Shown: positions 34,895 to 44,129, counted from the stretch's first letter. The stretch is DNA of 64,000 nt from Halobacillus mangrovi (GCF_002097535.1 NZ_CP020772.1:2046001-2110000); one strand, 5' to 3'. The notes: a model not told the origin generated them from the letters alone. Translations and numbers: made by a program.

Positions 34895-34930
34895 AAAGGT
34901 CAGTCTATTTTTAGACTGGCCTTTCATTTG
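34895..34930 (+). terminator. Terminator after oppA
   Basis: AAAGGTCAGTCT pairs with AGACTGGCCTTT (one G-T) over a T-rich loop, then TCATTT. Confidence 0.82.
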
Positions 34931-35037
34931 TTCATAGGCTAGAAATTAAATCATAGTCTTTAATCATATGAAAGGGTTTAGGGAATTTGATGTCGAAAAG
35001 TAGAAAATGAACCGGTTTTATCTAAAGGAGAGGAATA

Positions 35038-35889
35038 ATGAAGAAAATTTTAGATTTCCTTGAGCAAGCTGCATATATGACGAAGAACCCCTTAGGCATC
35101 ATTGGTTTATTCATTTCTTTTATTTATGCGGTCTCTGCCTTGGTTCTTACATTATCTGAGCAATGGCTCACTTTAAATCAAACATGGGCTCTCGTCTGGT
35201 TTATCGTATTATTTCCTATCCTTATTCTAATTGCTTTTCTATATTTAGTTATTAATCATCATCAAAAGTTATACAGTCCAAGCGATTACAAAGACGAAAG
35301 TAATTTTTTCAGGCCTTTAAACCCGGAGGAACAGAATGAAAAATTTGAGAAAGAAGCACAGAATTTATTTTCTGTTAGCGAATTGGTTCTTAATGATTCT
35401 AAATTGAAAGAAAAAGGAGTTGAACAGCCGACCGTTCAGAACGAAGCTGAAAACCTTAACCAGGCCCTAATGAATCATTTATTTAACGCTTCCAATTTCT
35501 ATTTTTTGATTGAAGAATCCGTTTTAAGAGCGTTGGAATCTGATATGAATATTACAATTCGCAGGCAGATGGCATTGGATACGGCTAATGAACGGGTCAA
35601 CTTCTCAGGTATCGCCTTCCAACCACATGAATTAATTGGAGTAGAAATTAAATATACACCTACAGGAAAAATTAATGAGGATCAAATCGAAAGTCTAGTT
35701 AAGATGATTCAGACAGTGATGGAATTTAACAAAGATCCACGGCCCATTCACTTTATTCTTTCATTTGTATCCGACCAGCCATTCAAAAATGAGAAAGAAA
35801 CTAAACTAGAAATCTACGAACGGCTACACGGAAACGCTTTGGTTCATTTCAGATTTTATCTTCTTGATGAACTTAGAAAGAAGAGTTGA
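35038..35889 (+). CDS. Two-TM protein with a C-terminal nuclease-like domain
   Basis: 283 residues. Two membrane helices near 20-43 and 52-76 are followed by a charged cytosolic part. From about 185 the segment NERVNFSGIAFQPHELIGVEIKYTPTG resembles the core of PD-(D/E)XK nucleases, in which a first-strand Asp and a second-strand ExK bind the metal. Here ExK is EIK, but the expected Asp place reads Ser (FSGI), so activity is doubtful. After that come DQIESLVKMIQTVMEF and HFILSFVS, the rest of an alpha-beta core. I do not recognise a named family. A membrane-tethered regulator or defence protein is guesswork. Confidence 0.6.
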   Translation: MKKILDFLEQAAYMTKNPLGIIGLFISFIYAVSALVLTLSEQWLTLNQTWALVWFIVLFPILILIAFLYLVINHHQKLYSPSDYKDESNFFRPLNPEEQNEKFEKEAQNLFSVSELVLNDSKLKEKGVEQPTVQNEAENLNQALMNHLFNASNFYFLIEESVLRALESDMNITIRRQMALDTANERVNFSGIAFQPHELIGVEIKYTPTGKINEDQIESLVKMIQTVMEFNKDPRPIHFILSFVSDQPFKNEKETKLEIYERLHGNALVHFRFYLLDELRKKS

Positions 35890-36043
35890 GGATAAGGCAT
35901 CGTTCTCCACAGCAAATTCTATTCAGAAGAGAACGGATTTTCCCGCTTTTTCACCTTGACATCTAGGACATTGAAGACTTCTATAACTTTTAAGATCCAG
36001 AAACAGCTGGCTGGTGATCTGTCAGCGGTAGGGTAGTTGGAGA

Positions 36044-36074
36044 GGAGCATTTCTAATTGAAATGCTCCTTTTTA
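36044..36074 (+). terminator. Terminator hairpin ahead of P450
   Basis: GGAGCATTT pairs perfectly with AAATGCTCC over 7 bases, followed by TTTTT. It is 155 bases after the nuclease-like gene; a weaker CGTTCTC/GAGAACG hairpin is nearer that gene. Confidence 0.78.
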
Positions 36075-36130
36075 TGGAATAATTATGCTTATAGATCCGT
36101 AGTCTTTCTATAGTTGAGAGGAGGTTTACG

Positions 36131-37450
36131 ATGATAACGGTAAGAAGTGGTAAGCCTTGGGGACATATGAGGTCGTTTAGAAAAGACCCTCTGTCATTTT
36201 TACAGATGGCGGCAAAATACGATGATGAAATCGTATCTTTTCGTTTAGGCCACAAGTCAGTGAAGTTACTAGTCCATCCTTCCCTAGTTAAGGAAGTGCT
36301 GGTATCAAAGGCTGATTGTTTTCACAAATCGAAGCCTTTTCAAGAACTAGAACCGTTATTGGGCAATGGGTTATTGCTAAGTGAAAACCCTACTCATCAA
36401 AAACAGCGCCGCCTTATTCAACCCTCCTTTAGACCTGCACATATTAAAAAATACGCTGATTTAATGGCAGAGAGTACGAGGTGTTTCCTACAAGACTGGG
36501 GTGAGCGAGAAGAGCGCTGGATATCGAATGATCTGATGGAATTAACATTGGAAATTATCTCTCAAACGATGTTAGGAGTTGATATCGAGAACGGCCATGA
36601 ACTGGTAGGTAAACCACTGGAAACTGTGATGGAGATTGCTACAAAGCGAATTCGCTCAGTAGTACGTTCCCCTAAATCTTGGGGGACAACAGATAATATT
36701 GCATTTAAACAGGCTGTCGATCAGCTTGATGGAATCGTCTCTAAAATCATAGAAAATAGGCATGTCAATAAATCTAACGCCGAAGATCTTTTAGGAGTTT
36801 TGATACAGTCACAAGAAACTTCAACAGAAAAAATGGAAGTAGAGCAATTACGAAATGAAGTAATGACTATTTTGCTGGCAGGACATGAGACCACAGCGAC
36901 CGCTCTTACATGGACGATGTACCTCCTCATGACTAATAAAAATATTTATCAGAAAGTGCAAGCTGAGGTAGATCGATTATGTAAGAATGACATACCCGCA
37001 TACGAGGAGGTCAATCATCTCGAGTACACAGAGAAAGTATTGTTAGAGAGCTTGAGGTTATATCCGCCTGCCTGGTTAATCGGGCGTCTGGCAATTAAGG
37101 AAGTAATGATCGGGGAGTATCAGTTTAAAAGGGGACAGACAGTGATGATTAGCCCATACATCATGCAGCGAAACTCACGTTACTTTGAAGAGCCTGAACG
37201 TTTTAATCCTGAGCGTTTTGTAAAAGGCAAATTACAAAAGGTTCCTGAATATGTATATTTCCCGTTTGGAGGAGGTACTCGCGTTTGTATTGGAAAACAT
37301 TTTGCAATGTTGGAAGCCATTATCGTTCTTGGAGCACTTATGAAGAATTTTAATTTCTATTTCAATAAAGAAAGTATTATAAAAGCAGATCCGCTTATTA
37401 CTTTGCGACTCAAACAAGGGCTGCATGCTTATGTTGAACGCAGGAAGTAG
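36131..37450 (+). CDS. Cytochrome P450
   Basis: 439-residue soluble heme monooxygenase. The I-helix oxygen motif is AGHETTAT near 253, the K-helix ExxR is ESLRLYPP near 313, and the heme loop is FPFGGGTRVCIGKHFA near 377 with the Cys ligand. All three are intact. It inserts oxygen into an unknown lipid, fatty acid or terpenoid. No ferredoxin or reductase is fused or beside it, so electrons come from elsewhere. GAGGAGG lies before the ATG. The FAD oxidoreductase gene follows after 69 bases and may share a transcript. Confidence 0.92.
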   Translation: MITVRSGKPWGHMRSFRKDPLSFLQMAAKYDDEIVSFRLGHKSVKLLVHPSLVKEVLVSKADCFHKSKPFQELEPLLGNGLLLSENPTHQKQRRLIQPSFRPAHIKKYADLMAESTRCFLQDWGEREERWISNDLMELTLEIISQTMLGVDIENGHELVGKPLETVMEIATKRIRSVVRSPKSWGTTDNIAFKQAVDQLDGIVSKIIENRHVNKSNAEDLLGVLIQSQETSTEKMEVEQLRNEVMTILLAGHETTATALTWTMYLLMTNKNIYQKVQAEVDRLCKNDIPAYEEVNHLEYTEKVLLESLRLYPPAWLIGRLAIKEVMIGEYQFKRGQTVMISPYIMQRNSRYFEEPERFNPERFVKGKLQKVPEYVYFPFGGGTRVCIGKHFAMLEAIIVLGALMKNFNFYFNKESIIKADPLITLRLKQGLHAYVERRK

Positions 37451-37519
37451 ATTGTTCAATCCATCAAATTTCGGTACAATCGGATGAGAATTTGAATTTT
37501 ATACGAAATAGGTGGCTAC

Positions 37520-38632
37520 ATGAAACATATTATCATTGGGGCGGGAATTTTAGGCGCTTCTACCGCTTATCATCTTGCAAAAGAGGGCGAGGAAGTTGTC
37601 ATCATAGATCGAAAAGATCCAGGACAAGCAACTCAGGCTGGAGCAGGGATTGTATGCCCATGGCTTACGAATCGCAGTAATGAAGCATGGTACAGACTTG
37701 TGTTGGAAGGGGCAAGGTATTACCCATCTTTAATTAAGGATTTAGAATTAGAGGGAGAAACCGAAACAGGATATGCTAATGTTGGAGCAATTAACATCTT
37801 TGATACAGAAGAAAAGCTTAATAAGAAAATGGAAGTGGCTAACAAGCGTAAGGAAGAAGCACCGGAAATGGGAGAGATTACAAAGCTTTCTTCAGAAGAA
37901 ACAAAAGAGCTTTACCCCCCTGTTTCTGATAAATATGGATCTGTCCATATTAGCGGAGCTGCACGAGTAAATGGGGAGGCCGTTTGTAAAGCCCTCCTTC
38001 GAGCAGCCCAAAAGAATGGAGCTGTTTTTATTAATGGGAACGCTCAATTGGAGGCAAAGGGTTCCGAAGTAAAGGGAGTTCTTGTTAACGGAGAAAAAGT
38101 TTACTCGGATCAGGTTATCGTTACGAACGGGGCCTGGGGTAGAGAGTTATTCAGTTCTTTAGACTTGTATCCAAAGATATCCTTTGAGAAAGCCCAAATT
38201 GTCCACTTGAAACTACCAGGGGCAGATACAGAACATTGGCCTGTCATGCTTCCTCCATTTAATCATTACATGCTGGCTTTCGGAAACGGAAAGGTAGTAA
38301 TTGGTGCTACAAAAGAGAAAACAAATCAGTTTGATACTCGAGTGACTATGGGGGCTGTTCATCAACTATTAAATAAAGCGTTGAAGGTGGCTCCAGGGTT
38401 AGCGGATGCTACTTATGTGAGAACCAAAGTCGGCTTCAGACCTTTTACACCGGGTTCTTTGCCTATTATCGGCTACGCTCCTCAATATGACAATATTCTT
38501 GTAGCTAATGGGCTTGGGGCTTCTGGACTTACTAGCGGACCATACATCGGATCAGAACTAGCCAAACTTGCTATCGGTAGAAAAACAAATCTTCATTTAC
38601 CAGATTACGAAGTCAAGAACGCCTTCCAATAA
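37520..38632 (+). CDS. FAD-dependent D-amino-acid oxidase-like dehydrogenase
   Basis: 370-residue flavoprotein of the DAO/DadA family. The FAD motif is IIIGAGILGASTAYHLAKEGEEVVIIDR at 4-31. GQATQAGAGIVCPW follows, and the C-terminal KVGFRPFTPGSLPIIGYAPQYDNILVANGLGASGLT carries the family's closing FAD contact. Family members oxidise D-amino acids, glycine or sarcosine. The substrate is not known. AGGTGGCTAC precedes the start. The gene is between a P450 and the repeat-rich gap. Confidence 0.88.
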   Translation: MKHIIIGAGILGASTAYHLAKEGEEVVIIDRKDPGQATQAGAGIVCPWLTNRSNEAWYRLVLEGARYYPSLIKDLELEGETETGYANVGAINIFDTEEKLNKKMEVANKRKEEAPEMGEITKLSSEETKELYPPVSDKYGSVHISGAARVNGEAVCKALLRAAQKNGAVFINGNAQLEAKGSEVKGVLVNGEKVYSDQVIVTNGAWGRELFSSLDLYPKISFEKAQIVHLKLPGADTEHWPVMLPPFNHYMLAFGNGKVVIGATKEKTNQFDTRVTMGAVHQLLNKALKVAPGLADATYVRTKVGFRPFTPGSLPIIGYAPQYDNILVANGLGASGLTSGPYIGSELAKLAIGRKTNLHLPDYEVKNAFQ

Positions 38633-38755
38633 CTCTTTGAAATAGACTGTATTTAACATTGTGTTTTGCAATTCTATCTTCATCTATATAGCAGGATAGT
38701 GGAAGAATTGATTTCGAGGTACTGCGAGCTTTCCATTGCCCTAAGTAGAATTTGG

Positions 38756-38870
38756 CGTTCGGAAAAATCACTCGCTTTCCGTGGGCATGTGCTGAGCCTC
38801 CTCGAGCTAATGCTCTCCGGGGTCTCACCTATCATGTTCATCCCACAGGAGTCTCGCAATTTCTCCGACC
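38756..38870. repeat. Dispersed palindromic repeat, copy A
   Basis: This stretch has the blocks CTCGCTTTCC, GAGCCTCCTC, GGGGTCTCACCT and AGGAGTCTCGC in the same order as the reverse complement of copy B. It is more diverged than B. Similar elements with these blocks are scattered through many Bacillaceae genomes. It contains no believable gene. Confidence 0.75.
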
Positions 38871-38986
38871 CCCTTACGGTTGTTGGGAGTAACGGACAAT
38901 TTATTGGTACCAAAATCTATCAGTAATTTAGGAAATTGAACCCTCCTTACTCCCATTAAATGGGGCCGTTCATTACACTATAGAGG

Positions 38987-39109
38987 GGTTGGATGGAAAA
39001 CAGCGAGACTCCCGCGGGAGAAGAACTTAGGCGAGACCCCACATTGAGCGCAGCGAAAGAGGAGGCTCGCCAGTTCCCCCGCAGGAAAGCGAGTTGTTTT
39101 CCAGCCAAC
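38987..39109. repeat. MITE-like repeat with terminal inverted repeats, copy B
   Basis: About 123 bases bounded by GGTTGGATGGAAAACA at the left and TGTTTTCCAGCCAACC at the right (inverted, one mismatch). Inside are GCGAGACTCCCGCGGG, GGCGAGACCCC, GAGGAGGCTCGCC and CCCCGCAGGAAAGCGAG, which fold back on each other. It is GC-rich against an AT-rich background. A structured RNA or a non-autonomous mobile element would explain this. Confidence 0.8.
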
Positions 39110-39240
39110 CTTACGCTTATTACGCAACGGCCCCTGCATATCTCGAAGTTAAGTCTTCAAGATAATGAGGCGTATCTACTAGAAAGAGTTAATCCATGCA
39201 GAGATCAAAGAAAAGTACACGCGGATTTGGCGGGTGCTTT

Positions 39241-40689
39241 TTAAGCATGTTCAACTTCACGTTGAGTGTCAGTTTGTTCTTTTGTTTCTTCGTTTTCTTC
39301 TTCAGGTGGAGACGTCTTTTTGACGAAGAAAGATAGCACAATGCCGAGAATTGATAAGGCTGTGACTACGAAGAATGCAACATTCACACCATGGATGGAA
39401 GGATAATCAATGGTTGGTGTCTGTTGAGCCCGCTGAGCTGTAGTAGTCATAACTGTTACCAGTATAGCCGTACCTACAGAAGCTGCTACCATTCTCATCG
39501 TATTGCTCATAGCTGCTCCATGCGGAATCAATTTCCTTGGTAGTTGGTTCAATCCAGCTGTAGTGACGGGCATCATTACCATAGAAAGTCCAAACATTCT
39601 AATTGAATATAAAATTGTAATCGATGTGAAGGTTGTCTGGATATCTAAGAACGAAAATGCTAGAGATGCGCCAGAAATAATTGTCAATCCAATGATAGCC
39701 AGCCAACGTGCACCGATACGGTCAAAAATTCTACCTGTAATAGGTGACATGAAAGCTGTAATAACTGCTCCAGGTAAGAGAGCCAATCCGGATTCAAAAG
39801 CACTGAAATCGCGCATGTTTTGCATATAGAGTGGTATGAGGGTTTCAGCACCAATCAGTCCCATAAATGTAATCATTGCAATGACTGTAGTAATTGTGAA
39901 AATGGGATATTTAAAGACTCTAAATTCAAGCATCGGGTGCTCAAGCCGTAGCTGTCTTAAGATAAATACAGTTAACGTCACAGCTCCTAGTACAAGTACG
40001 CTTATAGTTATGGGGTGAATCCATCCTTCATTACCAGCAACGGTAAACCCGTACAGCAAACTTCCGAATCCTATCGAGGATAAAATAATGGAAACAGGAT
40101 CTACTTTAGGAAAAGTCAATTCTGTTACGTTTTTCAATATGAAATAAGCAAGAACGATAATCATTAGAGCAAGAGGTAAGATCATCCAAAATAAGAAACG
40201 CCAAGAATAATTTGCGGTCACCCATCCCGATAAAGCTGGCCCTATCGCAGGGGCAAAGGAGATAACTAGACCAATATAGCCCATTGCGGCGCCACGCCTA
40301 TTAACTGGGAATATCAGTAAAAATACCGTCTGCATTAATGGAAGCATCACTCCAGCACCAGTGGACTGAATAATCCTACCTATCAACAACAAAGGAAAGT
40401 TCGTCGCTATTCCACCTACAACAGTACCTAAACTAAATATGGACATTGCGGCAATAAAAAGCTGCCTCGTTGAAAAGCGTTCAATTAGAAATGCGCTGAC
40501 AGGGATCATAACCCCATTTACAAGCATGAACACTGTAGTCAGCCATTGACCTGTATTTGCTGATATATCAAACTCTTCCATAATAGGAGGAATGGCTGTA
40601 ATCATAAGGGTTTGGTTTAATATAGTGATAAATGAACCAGTTAAAAGCAGTGCGGCTATTAAAATTTTGCTATAACCATGGGAAGTCAA
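39241..40689 (-). CDS. DHA2-family MFS multidrug exporter (EmrB/QacA type)
   Basis: 482-residue proton-driven drug exporter with fourteen membrane helices. It starts ILIAALLLTGSFITILNQTLMITAIPPIMEEF and carries motif A-like ERFSTRQLF and motif C GAGVMLPLMQ, then SFAPAIGPALSGWV, all typical for the EmrB/LmrB group. The C-terminus is a charged tail with many Glu. The start is TTG at 40689, with GGAGGAGGG upstream. A palindromic operator over the transcription start suggests a TetR- or MarR-type repressor located elsewhere. The drug substrate is unknown. Confidence 0.88.
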   Translation of the reverse strand: MTSHGYSKILIAALLLTGSFITILNQTLMITAIPPIMEEFDISANTGQWLTTVFMLVNGVMIPVSAFLIERFSTRQLFIAAMSIFSLGTVVGGIATNFPLLLIGRIIQSTGAGVMLPLMQTVFLLIFPVNRRGAAMGYIGLVISFAPAIGPALSGWVTANYSWRFLFWMILPLALMIIVLAYFILKNVTELTFPKVDPVSIILSSIGFGSLLYGFTVAGNEGWIHPITISVLVLGAVTLTVFILRQLRLEHPMLEFRVFKYPIFTITTVIAMITFMGLIGAETLIPLYMQNMRDFSAFESGLALLPGAVITAFMSPITGRIFDRIGARWLAIIGLTIISGASLAFSFLDIQTTFTSITILYSIRMFGLSMVMMPVTTAGLNQLPRKLIPHGAAMSNTMRMVAASVGTAILVTVMTTTAQRAQQTPTIDYPSIHGVNVAFFVVTALSILGIVLSFFVKKTSPPEEENEETKEQTDTQREVEHA

Positions 40690-40710
40690 CCGGACCCTCC
40701 TCCTTAAATA

Positions 40711-40756
40711 ATAGAATCAATTCTATCATTATACTTTTATTGGAAGAATCGAACAA
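40711..40756 (-). promoter_or_regulatory. Promoter and palindromic operator of the MFS exporter
   Basis: On the minus strand TTGTTC (40756-40751), 17 bases, TATAAT (40733-40728). Directly after it lies ATAGAAT-CA-ATTCTAT (40711-40726), perfect 7-bp arms at the start point, the place for a repressor. Confidence 0.68.
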
Positions 40757-40816
40757 ATGATTCGCTTTAGCTTCTTTGAACATTTATTAATTAACAAGTA
40801 ATTTATTATGTAAACA

Positions 40817-40852
40817 AAAAATTAAGTCCTGAATATATCAGAACTTAATTTT
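40817..40852 (-). terminator. Terminator after the ugd gene
   Basis: On the minus strand ATTAAGTTCTGA pairs with TCAGGACTTAAT (one mismatch), followed by TTTTTTG. It overlaps the stop codon. Confidence 0.82.
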
Positions 40853-42215
40853 GGGATGAGGGTTGGCTGCTTTTTAGTTTTTTTCTATTTACGTTTATTT
40901 CGGGAGATTCCGTTTCATGTAGTACAGCAGTACGGCCGATAGAGTAATACTCGATTCCTGCAGATTTAGCGTTGTCAATTGAATAGCAGTTACGGCCATC
41001 AAATAAGACTGGAGACTTCATTTTATTTTTATATTTTGATAAAGGAAAATCCACAATTTCTTTCCAATCAGTGGCTATTATGGCTAAGTCTGCTTCCTGT
41101 AAAGCTTCTTCCATATTTTGAGCGAAAAATATCGGATGGATGCTCTTTACATTGGGCATGGCTATTGGATCATAAGCTACTACGTGTGCGTTTTGCTTTA
41201 ATAGACTTTTAATAATTGAAAGAGATGGAGCGTTACGAACATCATCGGTATTTGGTTTAAATGAGAGTCCTAACAACGCCACCCGTTTGCCTTCCAGACT
41301 GCCAAACCTTTTAAGTGCTTTTTCAACAAGGACCTCTTTTTGCCTGTCGTTAATTTGGTTAACCGCCCGTAATAAAGGTAAATCGACATTCAGTTGAGCT
41401 GCCATTTGAATTAATGCCTGAGTATCTTTAGGGAAGCAGGAGGCACCATAACCGATCCCTGCTTTTAGAAACTGCTCTCCAATTCGTTTATCCATTCCCA
41501 TTCCCGCTGCTACTTCTTCAATATCTGCCCCAAGTTTGGCACAAATCGTAGATATTTCATTAATAAAGCTGATTTTCATTGCTAAGAAGGCATTAGACGA
41601 TTATTTAATTAATTCAGCTGTTCGTACGTCTGTGTGAAAGGTGGGTAAAGAAAGAGGAGCATAGATAGCCTCGGCAAGCTTGGAGGCTTTCTCGTGATCT
41701 GATCCTATTACAATACGATCAGCAAAAAACATATCATGGACAGCTAATCCTTCGCGTAGAAATTCTGGATTAGATATTACGTGAAAATTTCTTGAAGGGT
41801 TAAGGGAATTAATAATCTCTTTTACCCTATCACAAGTGCCAACAGGAACTGTACTTTTCATCACGATGAGGGCTTCTTGCTTTATGGCCTCGCCAATTTC
41901 AAGAGCTGCTCCATGAATGTAGGTTAGATCAGCGGAGCCGTCTAAGTTGGAAGGGGTGCCTACTGCGATAAAAATAGCTTCTGCGTTTTGAATTCCTTCA
42001 CTTAGCTCTGTTGTAAAATGCAGCCTGCCTCTTTCAAGATTTATATTCAGTAGTTCTTCCAGTCCTGGTTCGTAAATGGGGCACTTCCCTGTGTTTAGTT
42101 TATTAATTTTCTCACCATCCAAGTCAATGCAGGTTACATGATAGCCAACGTGTGATAAACAAACCCCTGTGACAAGCCCGACATAGCCTGTCCCAATTAC
42201 CGCTAAATCCTTCAT
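40845..42215 (-). pseudogene. UDP-glucose 6-dehydrogenase interrupted by one in-frame TAA
   Basis: Would oxidise UDP-glucose to UDP-glucuronate. The first part has the NAD motif IGTGYGLVTG-like VIGTGYVGLVTGVCLS, STVPVGT and SNPEFLREGLAVHD, and ends in TDVRTAELIK. TAA (41603-41601) follows, and then, in the same frame, SSNAFLAMKISFINEIS as expected for this family. Other homologues read LIKYASNAFLA, so a Tyr codon became TAA. The second part keeps the catalytic Cys in GYGASCFPKD and LLGLSFKPNTDDVR. Without readthrough the enzyme is cut at about 204 of 456 residues. It overlaps in operon with the GT4 gene (20 bases apart). Confidence 0.88.
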
Positions 42216-42235
42216 GTTAATTCTCCTTAGATTTT

Positions 42236-43375
42236 TTAGGCGTAGGAAACTAAATGAGCGGTTAATATCTCTTCATAGTCGAGCAGAAGTTGAGAGAATA
42301 TAGATTCCCATGACCTTGAGAGGGCATAGGTTCGTGCTGAATTATTCATTTTGGTCAATAGCTTTTCATCGTTTAGTAACTTGCTAATGGAGTGAGTGAA
42401 TTCTTCGACTTGGCCTGGAGTGCATAAGAGACCTGTCTTTCCATTTTCCACAATCTCTTGGACACCGCCAGCTTTAGAAGCAATGACAGGCGTTCCACAG
42501 GCCATTGATTCTAATACGACATTTCCAAAAGTTTCAGTCGTTGAGGGGAATATAAACAGAGAAGAACCAGCGTAGATCTGAGTGAGCATTCTACCTTTTT
42601 GGTAACCTGTAAACGTCATATTTGTTAGGGCCTCTTTTTCAAGTGATTTCCTGAGTGGACCGTCTCCAACAATGAGCCAGTGCACTTTTCTAGAAATAAC
42701 ATCAGGAAGTTCTTTTGCAATCTTCATTAAAGTATCTAAGTCCTTCTCAGGTGCTAGGCGTCCAACATAAGTTAAGATATACGGAACCTTTATAGAATAT
42801 TTTTGTTTCAACCATTCTTCCTGAAAATGAGGATGAAAGGAATCACAATCTACTCCTCGACTCCAAATTTTCAAATTCGAAAATCCATGTCTAATCAATT
42901 CTTTTCTTGCATCTTCTGAAGGGACAAAAGTCGTACGAAAAGAGTGGTGAAACCAGTGTAAATAACGCCATAATAATTTGGACACTAATGGAAGTTCGTA
43001 ATATTGAAGATATTGATCGAAATGAGTGTGATAAGAACCGACGATAGGAATATTTAATTTTTTTCCTAAATAAAGTCCGGCAAGTCCGATGTTAAATGGA
43101 GTGGCGATATGGATGAGGTCTGGCCTAAAGTGTTCAAGGTTTTTGCGGATTACAGATATGTTTGGAAGAGCCAGTCTGCATTCAGGATAAACAATTAGAG
43201 GTACACTGGTAAATCGATAAACCATATCCGAATGAAACGCGCTGTGTTTGGTTTGTGGTGCAAAGAGTCTGTATTCTATTTTTTGACTTTCCAAATAACT
43301 CGCCAAGCGCTGCAATGTCTTAGAGACACCGTTAACTTGAGGAATATAAGTATCTGTAAAAATGGCAATTTTCAT
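42236..43375 (-). CDS. Family 4 glycosyltransferase (MgtA-like)
   Basis: 379-residue cytosolic GT-B enzyme. The N-terminal domain has KIAIFTDTYIPQVNGVSKTLQRLA (2-25) and VGSYHTHFDQYLQYY near 115. The C-terminal domain has YVGRLAPEKDLDTLM near 206-220, PSTTETFGNVVLESMACGTPVIASKAGGVQEIV near 275-310, with the donor-binding ExxxxxxxE pattern. Closest known types are MgtA and diacylglycerol glycosyltransferases, which build glycolipids. The donor might be UDP-glucuronate because ugd is directly downstream, but that gene carries a stop codon. An envelope glycolipid role is inferred. Confidence 0.85.
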   Translation of the reverse strand: MKIAIFTDTYIPQVNGVSKTLQRLASYLESQKIEYRLFAPQTKHSAFHSDMVYRFTSVPLIVYPECRLALPNISVIRKNLEHFRPDLIHIATPFNIGLAGLYLGKKLNIPIVGSYHTHFDQYLQYYELPLVSKLLWRYLHWFHHSFRTTFVPSEDARKELIRHGFSNLKIWSRGVDCDSFHPHFQEEWLKQKYSIKVPYILTYVGRLAPEKDLDTLMKIAKELPDVISRKVHWLIVGDGPLRKSLEKEALTNMTFTGYQKGRMLTQIYAGSSLFIFPSTTETFGNVVLESMACGTPVIASKAGGVQEIVENGKTGLLCTPGQVEEFTHSISKLLNDEKLLTKMNNSARTYALSRSWESIFSQLLLDYEEILTAHLVSYA

Positions 43376-43581
43376 TTCCCTTACCCCCTTCGAAAATTCT
43401 GGCTCTATCGCTATTTATCTATTCAATAGAATGCCGATTATGACACATGGGGAGGCAACTTAATAGAATTAACATAGCCATTACATTATTTACAAAAGTT
43501 TAAATTGGTTTCAAGAATGACCATAGCTCAGGTTTTTCTTTAAGCATTACCTGAAATTTCAAAAGGTTTATAGAAAATAAA

Positions 43582-43607
43582 AAAAGAGGCAGCCGAGAAG
43601 GCCGCCT
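43582..43607 (-). terminator. Strong minus-strand terminator with no obvious gene
   Basis: On the minus strand GAGGCGGCC pairs with GGCTGCCTC (one mismatch) over 5 bases, followed by TTTTTTT. It must end a transcript that begins to the right, in a region with no normal gene. Confidence 0.82.
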
Positions 43608-43866
43608 CTTCCGTTGAAGGGGAGTGGGGACATAAATAGGATTGTGCATCAGGATTGTGGAGGTTATCCCCAAAAAATATGTAACTTTTGGGGAGTCCTT
43701 ACTACACAATTTGCCATATAAGAGGTTTCTTAAATTTTTTATCGAATTCAATAATAGACCGTATAATTTAGATTGATGGGATTGATTATTATATTCCATA
43801 AAATAATTAGTTACATAAGTATTAAAGTACAATATAGATAGCTATAAGTTCGGTCACATGGCATAC

Positions 43867-43965
43867 TTAAGCACTTTTCAAAAGAGATTGCTGGCTCATG
43901 GCTTTTAACAAGATCATTTTATCTTTGGTTGTCAGCCTACACCAGATACCTGCTTTAATTTTCAC
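43867..43965 (-). CDS. Possible 32-residue small protein gene
   Basis: GTG at 43965 is preceded by AGGAGGAGAGAGAA, a strong ribosome site, and opens a frame of 32 codons reading MKIKAGIWCRLTTKDKMILL, then KAMSQQSLLKSA, and stop at 43867. A promoter-like TTTACG, 18 bases, TATGCT lies 75 bases upstream. The product is basic with one possible helix. I do not recognise it. It may be a real regulator peptide or a leader ORF. Confidence 0.5.
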   Translation of the reverse strand: MKIKAGIWCRLTTKDKMILLKAMSQQSLLKSA

Positions 43966-44037
43966 TTCTCTCTCCTCCTAATAATGGGATAAAGTACTGG
44001 CCATGACAGGATGAACGAATATCTCTTACTATTACTT

Positions 44038-44067
44038 AGCATATACCGTCATTTCATCAACCGTAAA
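44038..44067 (-). promoter_or_regulatory. Possible promoter of the small gene
   Basis: On the minus strand TTTACG (44067-44062), 18 bases, TATGCT (44043-44038). Confidence 0.45.
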
Positions 44068-44129
44068 CCACAAAACTTTCTACAATGTTCGAGTTATCAA
44101 TGGTGCACGATAAGGTTCTGAAGGAATTT

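Noticed and set aside
38666-39244. Two open frames of about 85 codons over the inverted repeats
   Set aside because: They follow the repeat structure, lack ribosome sites and have odd composition; the repeat elements explain them.
41601-41603. TAA in ugd as programmed recoding
   Set aside because: TAA is not used for selenocysteine or pyrrolysine, and there is no stimulatory structure that I can see; mutation or error is simpler.
43500-43832. 110-codon minus-strand frame
   Set aside because: It runs through the terminator hairpin, has no ribosome site and no protein-like pattern.
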